Shown: piece by piece, positions 9,777 through 17,429 of the stretch
How the letters are laid out: every line of letters begins with the position of its first letter
How positions within the stretch are numbered: the first letter of the stretch is position 1
Assembly: GCA_963731745.1 (NCBI GenBank)
Contig: CAVSWT010000003.1
Coordinates: 7,648 to 71,647, forward strand
Length of the DNA stretch: 64,000 nucleotides
Direction of reading: 5' to 3'
Origin: CAVSWT01 sp963731745
Lineage (GTDB): Bacteria > Bacteroidota > Ignavibacteria > Ignavibacteriales > Ignavibacteriaceae
The notes under the pieces: generated by a model
The model's database searches: none
What the model saw: only the letters and a program-made list of their open reading frames with translations
Told to the model about the DNA's origin: nothing
Program-made: the position numbers and the translations under genes

Positions 9777-10652
9777 ATGCAAAAAAAATTTATTGAATCA
9801 TTTGGTAAAATTATTTTGACATTATTGATTATCACAATTATTAATGGATGCTCGAGCTCGATTGATATACAAAGCACTTCCAATAATAATAACATAACTA
9901 TTGATGGAAATCAGCAAGACTGGGGTAGTCTTAATTTCATTAAAAATGAAAATATCGGTTTCGGTTTTAAGAATGATAAGGATAATCTTTATTTGTGTGT
10001 GGTTACATCAGATGCACCCAAAATTAGAAAAATACTATCCGGCTTAACTGTCTGGCTGAAAACTGATAAAGATGAACTTGGAATAAAATTTCCAATGAAG
10101 CCTGATTTTAATGATATAACTGAAATGAGAAATTCATCAGGCGATCCTGAAGGAATCGGTAACCGTGATGACGATGATGGAGACAGAACAAATCAATCTG
10201 TTCAAGATACTCGCCGAGAAGAAAGAATGAAAATGATGATTGCAAGAAATAGAGACCTTCAAATTATTAATGCAGATGATCTTCCTCTTTATACAAACAA
10301 AGCTGATGAAGGAACCGGATTTATTGGAAAGCTAGGATATCAAAATGGACAGCTGGTTTATGAATTAAAAGTTCCTTTAGTAAATAATGATATTTCAAAA
10401 AGAATTTTTGATAACAGCATAAATGATGTCAACATTAGTTTTATGACTGATAAATTAGAAATGCCAAATCGGAATATTAGAGGCGGACGAGAAGGTGGAA
10501 TGGAACCTCCAGAAGGCGGATTTGGTGGAGGACGCGGTGATGGCGGATTCGGCGGTCCACCGCCTGGTGGAGGCCGAGATGATCGCGCAGGAATTCAAAG
10601 AATGGATTTTGACGCCCTTGAATATAATTTTGATGTGAAACTCTCTAAGTAA
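9777..10652 (+). CDS. Lipoprotein with CBM9-like domain and Gly/Pro-rich tail
   Basis: 291 residues. The signal peptide ends in lipobox TIINGCSSS. The mature N-terminus has NITIDGNQQDWGSLNFIK, the usual opening of CBM9-like/DUF1083 sugar-binding-type domains (xIDGxxxDW), then SGLTVWLKTDKDELGIKFP and FIGKLGYQNGQLVYELKVPL. Residues about 235-275 are a Gly/Pro/Arg/Asp-rich low-complexity tail (PEGGFGGGRGDGGFGGPPPG). It is in an operon with the upstream barrel protein, which carries a similar Gly-rich insert, so the two may meet at the outer membrane (inference). An alternative is a secreted matrix protein. Binding specificity cannot be read from the sequence. Confidence 0.75.
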   Translation: MQKKFIESFGKIILTLLIITIINGCSSSIDIQSTSNNNNITIDGNQQDWGSLNFIKNENIGFGFKNDKDNLYLCVVTSDAPKIRKILSGLTVWLKTDKDELGIKFPMKPDFNDITEMRNSSGDPEGIGNRDDDDGDRTNQSVQDTRREERMKMMIARNRDLQIINADDLPLYTNKADEGTGFIGKLGYQNGQLVYELKVPLVNNDISKRIFDNSINDVNISFMTDKLEMPNRNIRGGREGGMEPPEGGFGGGRGDGGFGGPPPGGGRDDRAGIQRMDFDALEYNFDVKLSK

Positions 10653-10674
10653 AACCTGATTTTTTATCTCTCCG

Positions 10675-10709
10675 AAAAGCCTTTATGCTTATTTGTGTAA
10701 GGGCTTTTT
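10675..10709 (+). terminator. Rho-independent terminator of the barrel/lipoprotein operon
   Basis: Inverted repeat AAAAGCCTTT (10675-10684) and AAGGGCTTTT, followed by T residues, about 22 bases after the stop of the 9777-10652 gene. It has one G.U pair and a loop of about 14 bases. Confidence 0.7.
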
Positions 10710-10790
10710 AATTTTAAAGGATAATTATTCTATATTAGTTAAAAACAATTTATCTTAAGTTATTGTTAGCATTGTTTTAAAATTAGATAA

Positions 10791-11348
10791 ATGAGGAAAA
10801 ATATTCTTATGAAATACCTTCAAATATTAATTTTAGCAACGTTGTTTATTTCATGTAAAAACTCTTTAGAAGTTGTTGAATACCCAGATAGCATTTCAAA
10901 ACCTGATAATGTTATCGAGAGCAGCGGCTGTGGAAATATTTTTGTTTACCAATTTTTAAACAGCAAAAAAGCATTAACAGTGTACATTGATGCAAAGCAA
11001 TTTCATTTAACTAAAAAAAGACAGGATATTGATTTAAGCGATTCAAATCCAAATGTATCTGTGGTATTAGAGATTGCAGGTAATGATCCAGACAGTATAT
11101 ATTTTAACTATTGTAATGATGTTGGGTTTCATAATATGGGTACGACTACAAAGTATAAAGCAATTAAAGGTAAATTATCTTTTTCAGTTTCAGAAGATAA
11201 CCCTATAAAAGACCCAATTTGGAAAACAAATTATTGTGTAACAATTAGAATTGAAAATCTTCATTTATTAAATGAAGCAGCAAATGATGAAATTACAATT
11301 GATGAAGCAGTATTTTGGAATGTACGCGTTGGCTGGCTGGCTGGATGA
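10791..11348 (+). CDS. Putative lipoprotein, function unknown
   Basis: 185 residues. The signal peptide is hydrophobic (YLQILILATLFISCK) with Cys in FISCK as the likely lipidation site. A start at the internal ATG 10809 would give a more typical signal (MKYLQILI) than the annotated ATG at 10791. The mature part contains ESSGCGNIFVYQFLNSKKALTV and NPNVSVVLEIAG, with three further Cys residues, and looks beta-rich. No family is recognised. It is the first gene of the accessory stretch that ends at phoH, preceded by a terminator and followed by about 150 bp without a gene. Confidence 0.7.
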   Translation: MRKNILMKYLQILILATLFISCKNSLEVVEYPDSISKPDNVIESSGCGNIFVYQFLNSKKALTVYIDAKQFHLTKKRQDIDLSDSNPNVSVVLEIAGNDPDSIYFNYCNDVGFHNMGTTTKYKAIKGKLSFSVSEDNPIKDPIWKTNYCVTIRIENLHLLNEAANDEITIDEAVFWNVRVGWLAG

Positions 11349-11501
11349 AATTAGTTCAGATATCAAATCTCTTGTGCATTAATATTAGAGGAATCATGCT
11401 AATTCTTGTTGTTGCATTTAGTTTATTGCATTTACAATTAAGTGAAATACTAATTATGGAAAATAAAATTAGTTTGACACACATCCTTCATTGACGTATA
11501 T

Positions 11502-11825
11502 TTGGATATGAAGATTATAGAGACCTCATTCTTTACTAAAAAGATAAACACTTTATTTTCTGATGATGAATATCGTGGTCTTCAAAATGAATTAATACTT
11601 AATCCTGAAAAAGGAAACATTATTCGAGGCAGTGGAGGACTTAGAAAAATAAGATATGGAACCTCTGGAAGAGGAAAGAGCGGAGGCGTTAGAATAATTT
11701 ATTACTGGATAAAAAATAAAGAAATTATATTATTGTTATTAATTTATCCTAAAAACGAACAGGATAATTTGACTCCCTCGCAATTGAAAATATTAAAATC
11801 ATTAGTGGAAAAGGAATTGCAATGA
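11502..11825 (+). CDS. RelE/HigB-like type II toxin
   Basis: 107 residues matching the RelE-superfamily toxin pattern: FFTKKINTLFSDDEYRGLQNE, then NPEKGNIIRGSGGLRKIRYG, SGGVRIIYYW, and IILLLLIYPKNEQDNLTPSQ. The PKNEQDNLT signature is typical of RelE/HigB-like toxins paired with NadS antitoxins, which are mRNA interferases (known for the family). The stop TGA overlaps the ATG of the antitoxin gene (ATGA), so translation is coupled, with toxin first as in HigBA-type modules. The start could be ATG 11502 or ATG 11508. Confidence 0.88.
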   Translation: MDMKIIETSFFTKKINTLFSDDEYRGLQNELILNPEKGNIIRGSGGLRKIRYGTSGRGKSGGVRIIYYWIKNKEIILLLLIYPKNEQDNLTPSQLKILKSLVEKELQ

Positions 11826-12115
11826 AAGACGAATTATTTGAAGAGTTGAAAAAAAGTATAAAACAAGGCGGACAAATATTAAAAGGGAAAAAAAAGGCAA
11901 GTAGAGAATTTAGTTTTGATAATCCTGACCCAAAACAAATTCGGGAAAGATTGGGTTTATCTCAAAACAAATTTGCACAACTGCTAGGAATAAGTACATC
12001 CACACTACAAAATTGGGAACAAGGCAGAAGAAAACCTGAAGGCCCGGCAAAAGTATTATTAAATGTAGCAGCAAAATACCCTGACGCTGTTTTAAATACT
12101 GTATACCAACAATAA
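11822..12115 (+). CDS. NadS-like XRE-family antitoxin
   Basis: 97 residues. N-terminal helix MKDELFEELKKSIKQGGQIL, then an XRE helix-turn-helix (about 38-90) IRERLGLSQNKFAQLLGIS and TLQNWEQGRRKPEGPAKVLL. This is the NadS-family layout paired with RelE-like toxins. It should bind and neutralise the upstream toxin and repress the shared promoter. It overlaps the toxin gene by four bases. The module sits 54 bp before a SIR2-like gene, in a region bounded by a phoH 3' duplicate. Confidence 0.9.
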   Translation: MKDELFEELKKSIKQGGQILKGKKKASREFSFDNPDPKQIRERLGLSQNKFAQLLGISTSTLQNWEQGRRKPEGPAKVLLNVAAKYPDAVLNTVYQQ

Positions 12116-12169
12116 TTAAAAACTTTCCTTCTCTATCGTGGCTAAATTTAATAAAATAAATTTTACTAA

Positions 12170-13273
12170 ATGATGAAAAACACTTGTGTAGTATTAGGAG
12201 CCGGTTTTTCTAAAGCAATCGCGAATTTCCCCTTAACTAAGGAGATGATTCCTGCATTTAAAAAAGAAATTGAAAAACAGAATCTACTAGACCAAAAAAG
12301 TAATACAGTAAAAAGAGGGATTAGATTACTATCTTTTATAAATAAAATTGAAAAGGATTTTTTAAAGAATATATATGAAAAAGCCGATAAAGGTGGCAAG
12401 ATCCTCCGTTCAAATTATATAGAAAACTTTGAGGGGTTATGTTCGTTTATTGATTTAAATTTAGCTTTTGAACTAAATGCATTAAGTGAAGTAAATGGCG
12501 AAGAATCTGATTTAAGTGGTAAATCTTTGTTTTCTCCGTATACGATAGATTCTCTGAAAGATGCCCGAGCAAATATTGGCCACTTTTTATTCCTAACACT
12601 TATTAAAGATAATATCAATGAAGAACTTTTAAATAAAATTTTTGACAATTTATTTAAAAATTGCACATCTATATTAACATTTAATTATGATCTAATATTA
12701 GAGAAATTCCTCTTCAAAAAAAAATATTGGCTACCTAAAGATGGATATGGGTTTTCATTAAAAGAATTACCTGAAATAAATTCCGTTTATTCAAATCAAT
12801 TATCGAAAATACAGATTTATAAAATGCATGGATCAATAAATTGGGATCCAGCTGATGAGTTTTTTCGTCCGCATTTGAAATTAACATGGTTCGATGATGA
12901 TAATAATTTCTTTTTTCCAGGGCATTTAAAAATGGAAGAAAAAAGGAATTGGAAATATAAAGGATTACATCCTCCACGGGGTTGGATTCTTCCATCTTGG
13001 GTAAAGCAATTTTTATTCGATGAAATGGTTCAAGTTTGGAATAAAGCTTTCAGTTCATTATACCATTCTGATGAAATCATTTTTATTGGTTATAGCTTAC
13101 CCAAGGCAGATTCGGCTGTATATTCACTTTTTTCTGCTATTGATTGGAGCAATAAAAAAGTAACATTAATTGATCCATTTGCGAATGAATTATTGAAAAA
13201 CTATTCTTTTATTTTAAGGAAAAGTGATATAGAACCAATTCCAATGACCTTAGAAGATTATTTTCTAAAGTAA
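12170..13273 (+). CDS. SIR2-like domain protein, candidate antiphage NADase
   Basis: 367 residues with SIR2-type NAD-binding signatures: VLGAGFSKAIANFPLT (residues 8-23, GAGFS motif), TFNYDLILEK near 170 (equivalent of sirtuin TQNxD), YKMHGSINW near 218 (catalytic His in HGS), and FIGYSLPKADSAV near 305. This SIR2_2-type arrangement is the one used by defence NADases that deplete NAD+ on phage infection (family knowledge). No second effector or sensor domain is fused; residues 30-160 are a helical insertion of unknown role. The next gene is not a partner, so it may act alone. Its last codons overlap, on the other strand, a stray copy of the phoH 3' end. Confidence 0.8.
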   Translation: MMKNTCVVLGAGFSKAIANFPLTKEMIPAFKKEIEKQNLLDQKSNTVKRGIRLLSFINKIEKDFLKNIYEKADKGGKILRSNYIENFEGLCSFIDLNLAFELNALSEVNGEESDLSGKSLFSPYTIDSLKDARANIGHFLFLTLIKDNINEELLNKIFDNLFKNCTSILTFNYDLILEKFLFKKKYWLPKDGYGFSLKELPEINSVYSNQLSKIQIYKMHGSINWDPADEFFRPHLKLTWFDDDNNFFFPGHLKMEEKRNWKYKGLHPPRGWILPSWVKQFLFDEMVQVWNKAFSSLYHSDEIIFIGYSLPKADSAVYSLFSAIDWSNKKVTLIDPFANELLKNYSFILRKSDIEPIPMTLEDYFLK

Positions 13274-13368
13274 ATTACTAGCTAACTCTGCCAGTTCCGA
13301 CCTCTCCCCTTTCTCAAGATTTATTTGTGCATACAGCTTTTGCCCTTTTAAGTAATCTATCAAATCCA
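13267..13368 (-). pseudogene. Detached copy of the phoH 3' end
   Basis: Read on the minus strand, this stretch encodes DLIDYLKGQKLYAQINLEK followed by GERSELAELASNLL and a stop. It is almost the same as the last 32 residues of the PhoH protein encoded at 14133-15482. The distal 53 bp are identical in DNA; the rest differs at roughly a quarter of positions. There is no gene body. It marks an insertion or exchange at the phoH 3' end. Confidence 0.88.
13272..13324. repeat. 53-bp direct repeat, copy 1 (phoH 3' coding sequence)
   Basis: Identical over 53 bases to 14140-14192. It begins AAATTACTAGCTAAC and ends CTCAAGATTTAT. The two copies are 868 bp apart in direct orientation and bracket the higBA module, like the attachment-site repeats of small islands. 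Confidence 0.92.
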
Positions 13369-13467
13369 TTTAAAAATGGTTCTTAGTAATTATAATATAT
13401 TCAAGTTTTCTTCCCTTATTATAATAGAACTTGCTTATGATAACGCAAAGCGTTATTATGCTAATGT

Positions 13468-13755
13468 ATGATAAATAGCTTTTCAGATAAAGTCACTGAA
13501 GGTATTTTTAATAGAATATTTATAAAAGGATTTCCTTCAACAATTTTAAAAGTTGCTTATAGAAAGTTATTATTAATAGATGCAGCAGAACAATTAGAAG
13601 ATTTGAAAATTCCACCCGGAAATCGACTTGAAAAGTTATCAGGCAATTTATCCGGAAAATATAGTATAAGAATAAACGATCAGTGGAGAATAGTTTTTAG
13701 ATGGAAGGGGAATAATGCATACGAAGTTGAAATACTTGATTATCATAAAGGGTAA
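13468..13755 (+). CDS. higB: HigB-family toxin
   Basis: 95 residues. Family marks are FSDKVTEGIFN, LRKLLLIDAA-type 'AYRKLLLIDAAEQLEDLKIPP', GNRLEKLSGNLSGKYSIRIN, DQWRIVFRW and VEILDYHKG at the C-terminus, the standard HigB-like (plasmid-maintenance killer) pattern. It is a ribosome-dependent mRNA interferase in characterised members. The gene is five bases upstream of higA and cotranscribed with it. The pair is flanked by 53-bp direct repeats made of phoH 3' sequence, which suggests it arrived as a unit. Confidence 0.93.
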   Translation: MINSFSDKVTEGIFNRIFIKGFPSTILKVAYRKLLLIDAAEQLEDLKIPPGNRLEKLSGNLSGKYSIRINDQWRIVFRWKGNNAYEVEILDYHKG

Positions 13756-13760
13756 ATAAT

Positions 13761-14063
13761 ATGAATAAAAAAATGAAGCCCATTCATCCTGGAGAGATTC
13801 TTCTTGAAGAATTTTTATTACCAATGCAAATTAGTCAATATCGTTTGGCTAAAGACATAAATGTCCCGGCTAGGAGAATAAACGAAATAATTCTTGGTAA
13901 AAGAGCAATAACTGCTAACACAGCATTAAGGCTGTCAGAATATTTTAGTTTATCCGAAAAGTTTTGGTTGAATCTACAAGTACGATATAATTTAGAAGTT
14001 GAAAAAGATAGGCTGCAAGACAGACTTAAAAAAGAAGTGAAGAAACTTAAAATGGTCAGTTAG
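13761..14063 (+). CDS. higA: HigA-family antitoxin
   Basis: 100 residues. MKPIHPGEILLEEFLLPMQ opens the XRE-type DNA-binding domain, followed by SQYRLAKDINVPARRINEI, GKRAITANTALRLSEYF and FWLNLQVRYNLE, the classical HigA/VapI signature. It neutralises HigB and autoregulates. The C-terminal 20 residues are a Lys/Glu-rich helix. It is convergent with phoH; about 70 bp separate the two stop codons. Confidence 0.94.
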   Translation: MNKKMKPIHPGEILLEEFLLPMQISQYRLAKDINVPARRINEIILGKRAITANTALRLSEYFSLSEKFWLNLQVRYNLEVEKDRLQDRLKKEVKKLKMVS

Positions 14064-14132
14064 ATGTAAAGTTAAATGGAAACACACTACAAAATAAAAA
14101 TACAATCAGTTTTTATTTTGTCAATTAAATAG

Positions 14133-15482
14133 TTACAGCAAATTACTAGCTAACTCTGCCAGTTCCGACCTCTCCCCTTTCTCAAGATTTATATGCGCAT
14201 AAAGTTTTTGCCCCTTAAAATGGTCAATCAAGTAAGTTAGCCCATTAGATTCTGAATCAAGATAAGGATGATCGATTTGATATATATCTCCGGTAAATAC
14301 AATTTTAGTTCCTTCGCCGACGCGTGTTATTATTGTTTTAATTTCATGCGGAGTTAAATTCTGTGCTTCATCAACAATAAAATAAATTCTCTGTAAGCTT
14401 CGTCCGCGGATATATGAAAGCGGTTCAATTACCAGTTTCTCTTCTTTTGTCATCGAATTTATGGCCTGGTAATTTTTATCATTCTCTGAAAATTGATCTT
14501 GAATTACTTTTAAATTATCCCACAGCGGCTGCATGTATGGTTCAAGCTTGCTTTGCACATCGCCGGGTAAAAATCCAATATCCTTATTGCTTAATGGAAC
14601 TATCGGACGCGCAATATAAATTTGTCGATAATTTTTTTTGATGTGCAGTGCACTAGCTAAAGCCAAAAGGGTTTTTCCTGTTCCGGCTTTTCCAGTTAAA
14701 CTTACAAGTGGTATATCCATATTTGTAAGAGCATCAACAGCGAAAGTCTGTTCGGCATTTCGAGGCTTAATTCCATACACTGTATTCTTATCAACTTTAT
14801 GAAAAGTTTCTTTTTCCTGATCAAGATAAGCAAGAACTGATCGATTTGAATTTCTAAGTATATAAAATTTATTTGGTATCTCTTCGCCATTAATTTTATT
14901 TAGAATCGGCTTTGCGGGTGATTCATATGGCGTTTGGTAAAGTTTTAAAATTAAATCATCATCAAAATTTTCAACTATCTGTTTGCCGCTGTAAAGTTCT
15001 TCAATGCTGCCAATTCTATCAGTAGTATAATCTTCAGCTAAAATGCCTAACGCTTTAGCTTTCATTCTAAGATTAACATCTTTAGTTACAAGAATTACGT
15101 TTCCGTTTTTTGATCTTTTATTCCATTCATGTGCAACTGAAAGAATCCTATGATCCGGGGAATCTTCTTTAAATAAATCTCTTATTTCATCATTAATTCC
15201 TCTTGATAGAGCTATTCTTACTTTTCCTTTTCCTTTGCCAAGAGAAACTCCGCCGTTGAATATTGCATTACCGGTAAGTGAATCTAATTTTCTTGCAAAC
15301 TCACGTGCATTTAAATTTATAACCTGGCTCCCTCGTTTGAAATGATCCAGTTCTTCAATTACAGATAATGGAATTACAACATCATTTTCCTGGAATTGCT
15401 GTATGGATGTGGCGTCATGCAAGATAACATTTGTATCCAGAATAAAAGTTTTGGGAGTTTTAATATTTTTATTTTTTTTCAT
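14133..15482 (-). CDS. PIN domain-PhoH family ATPase
   Basis: 449 residues. The N-terminal PIN domain (about 10-140: FILDTNVILHDATSIQQF, VIEELDHFKRGS, VTKDVNLRMKAKALG) carries the acidic residues of a PIN ribonuclease. A PhoH ATPase domain follows (about 240-449), with Walker A LTGKAGTGKTLLALASALH near 265, Walker B IYFIVDEAQNLT, and GTKIVFTGDIYQIDHP. In related PIN-PhoH proteins this pair acts as an RNA helicase/RNase (family knowledge). Its 3' end abuts the accessory island, and its last 32 codons are duplicated at 13267-13368, so the present C-terminus may itself be a replacement brought by an inserted element. Confidence 0.93.
   Translation of the reverse strand: MKKNKNIKTPKTFILDTNVILHDATSIQQFQENDVVIPLSVIEELDHFKRGSQVINLNAREFARKLDSLTGNAIFNGGVSLGKGKGKVRIALSRGINDEIRDLFKEDSPDHRILSVAHEWNKRSKNGNVILVTKDVNLRMKAKALGILAEDYTTDRIGSIEELYSGKQIVENFDDDLILKLYQTPYESPAKPILNKINGEEIPNKFYILRNSNRSVLAYLDQEKETFHKVDKNTVYGIKPRNAEQTFAVDALTNMDIPLVSLTGKAGTGKTLLALASALHIKKNYRQIYIARPIVPLSNKDIGFLPGDVQSKLEPYMQPLWDNLKVIQDQFSENDKNYQAINSMTKEEKLVIEPLSYIRGRSLQRIYFIVDEAQNLTPHEIKTIITRVGEGTKIVFTGDIYQIDHPYLDSESNGLTYLIDHFKGQKLYAHINLEKGERSELAELASNLL
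14140..14192. repeat. 53-bp direct repeat, copy 2 (inside phoH)
   Basis: Partner of the identical copy at 13272-13324. Here it forms the 3' coding end of the intact phoH gene. Confidence 0.92.
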
Positions 15483-15647
15483 GATTTATAAATATAAGTG
15501 AATGGATTTTTGGGAATGTGAGTTTGTGATCTGAAGCAACAGTATTCTTGAAGCATTAAATAATTTTTAATTATTAATTCTACCAGTCTATATAATTTTT
15601 TTTTCGATAAAATTAAAGTCCTTTTAATTATTTAACAAAAATTTTTT

Positions 15648-16061
15648 ATGAAAACTTTAATATTTTCATTTTTAGTGATGTTTGCTGCCGGCTGTTCGTG
15701 TACAAAAAATTCAACTTCTCAAAATTTGATGATTAATGATATTTGGGTGTTACAATCTTTGGAAGGTGAAAACATTTCTAAAAGTGAATTTCCAAACGAA
15801 TTTCCTCGATTAGAATTTTATGATTCTGAAAAAAGGATAACAGGATTTACCGGCTGCAATAATTTAAGCGGAACTTATAAAACAAATAATAATGAAATTT
15901 CGTTTTCTCCGCTGATGACAACCAAAATGTTTTGCCAGGGAGTAAAAGAAAACGAATTTCTTCAAGCAATGAATGGTATAAATAAATATAAAATTGAAAA
16001 TTTAAAACTCTATCTGTATAAAGATGAAAATTTGAAATTAATTTTTAAAAAAGATGATTAA
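15648..16061 (+). CDS. META-domain (HslJ-like) lipoprotein
   Basis: 137 residues. The signal peptide ends FAAGCSC, so a lipoprotein. The META domain covers about 28-135, with IWVLQSLEGENI, PRLEFYDSEKRITGFTGCNN, GTYKTNNNEISFSPLMTTKM, and FCQGVKENEFLQAM. The TGCNN and TTKMFC blocks are the family's conserved cores. Members such as HslJ are linked to stress and antibiotic tolerance, but their molecular role is unclear. It sits alone between phoH (divergent) and a hairpin terminator that precedes carA. Confidence 0.88.
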   Translation: MKTLIFSFLVMFAAGCSCTKNSTSQNLMINDIWVLQSLEGENISKSEFPNEFPRLEFYDSEKRITGFTGCNNLSGTYKTNNNEISFSPLMTTKMFCQGVKENEFLQAMNGINKYKIENLKLYLYKDENLKLIFKKDD

Positions 16062-16195
16062 AGTTTTTGTTTCTTAATTGTATCTTAAAACCGATTGCTT
16101 TATATTTGTTTCCCAAGCAGTCAGAAAGAATTACCAATCAACAAAAAGAAAATTAAAATAATCATTGATGATTTTGTAAATATAAGTGTTATTTC

Positions 16196-16222
16196 AGCCA
16201 CTCATTGAGTGGCTATTTTTTT
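16196..16222 (+). terminator. Rho-independent terminator or attenuator before carA
   Basis: Inverted repeat AGCCACT (16196-16202) and AGTGGCT (16208-16214) with a tight loop, followed by a run of T. It ends 22 bases ahead of the carA ATG. It may simply end the META-lipoprotein transcript, or it could be a leader hairpin controlling carA. No alternative antiterminator fold was found by eye. Confidence 0.7.
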
Positions 16223-16244
16223 ATAAAAAAATATAGTTTTTATT

Positions 16245-17318
16245 ATGAATCAAACAAAAATTAAAGCAGCCTTAATCTTGGAAGACGGAACCGAATTCAT
16301 TGGTTATAGTTTTGGATATGACAAAAATACCAATGGCGAAGTGGTTTTTAATACCGGAATGGTTGGGTACCCCGAAACAATGACGGACCCGTCCTATAGA
16401 GGACAAATATTAGTCTGTACTTTTCCGCTAATCGGAAATTATGGCGTGCCCGGCGATGAAAGAGAGGATAACCTTTATAAAAATTTTGAATCTGAAGAAA
16501 TACATGTAAGAGCATTAATTGTTTCCGACTATTCAGAAAATTATTCTCATTGGAATGCAAAACAATCCTTAGCAGAGTGGATGAAAAAACAAAAAATTCC
16601 AGGAATAACTGGAATTGATACTCGAATGCTTACAAGAAAATTACGCGACCAGGGAACTATGCTCGGAAAAATTATAATAAATGATAAAGAAAAAATAGAT
16701 TTTGAAGATCCCAATCAGACCGATCTTGTCGGAGAAGTGTGTGTTAAAAAACCGATTGAATATAAAAGAAACGGAAAGAAAATTGTTTTAGTTGATTGCG
16801 GCACAAAAAATAATATTATTCATGCTTTTTTAGGTAGAAATATTTCCGTGCTGCGTGTTCCTTATGATTATGATTTCGCAAATGAAAATTGTGACGGCAT
16901 TGTTTTATCAAATGGACCTGGAGATCCTAAAATGTGTAAGAAGACTGTTGAAGTCACTAAAGCAGCTATGAAAAAACAAGTTCCAATTTTAGGTATTTGC
17001 CTGGGCAGCCAAATACTTGCCCTTGCTGCTGGAGCAAACACATACAAATTAAAATACGGGCATAGAGGCCATAACCAGCCATGCAATGAGACAGGTACCA
17101 AACGATGTTATATCACTTCGCAAAATCATGGCTATGCCGTTGATTCCGAAACATTACCTGAAGATTGGCGTGAGTGGTTTACAAATGATAATGATGGAAC
17201 GAATGAAGGATTAATCCATATTTCTAAACCGTTTTTTGCAGCACAATTTCATCCGGAAGCTTCACCAGGTCCCGATGATAGTGAATTTATTTTTGACATG
17301 TTTGTGAGAGCACTTTAA
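16245..17318 (+). CDS. carA: Carbamoyl-phosphate synthase small (glutaminase) subunit
   Basis: 357 residues, normal length. It releases ammonia from glutamine and channels it to CarB for carbamoyl phosphate (pyrimidine and arginine synthesis). The CPSase small-chain N-terminal domain (1-130) includes GYSFGYDKNTNGEVVFNTGM, VGYPETMTDPSYRGQ and GITGIDTRMLTRKLR. The class I amidotransferase domain (about 175-357) has GPGDP, the nucleophile in LGICLGSQILALAAG (Cys near 252), and the His/Glu pair in FHPEASPGP. Unusually, an alpha-L-fucosidase gene lies between it and carB. Confidence 0.97.
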   Translation: MNQTKIKAALILEDGTEFIGYSFGYDKNTNGEVVFNTGMVGYPETMTDPSYRGQILVCTFPLIGNYGVPGDEREDNLYKNFESEEIHVRALIVSDYSENYSHWNAKQSLAEWMKKQKIPGITGIDTRMLTRKLRDQGTMLGKIIINDKEKIDFEDPNQTDLVGEVCVKKPIEYKRNGKKIVLVDCGTKNNIIHAFLGRNISVLRVPYDYDFANENCDGIVLSNGPGDPKMCKKTVEVTKAAMKKQVPILGICLGSQILALAAGANTYKLKYGHRGHNQPCNETGTKRCYITSQNHGYAVDSETLPEDWREWFTNDNDGTNEGLIHISKPFFAAQFHPEASPGPDDSEFIFDMFVRAL

Positions 17319-17429
17319 GAAAATATAAATCACAAGTCAGCCTAAATCGAAGACTGACAATTTTTAGTAAGCTCTAAGTTTCAACAAACTCGGTGAGATA
17401 AAAGTAATGACATTCGGAATGGGAAATAT

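Noticed and set aside
13468..14063. Calling the higBA segment an insertion sequence
   Set aside because: No transposase and no terminal inverted repeats; the flanking repeats are direct and come from phoH.
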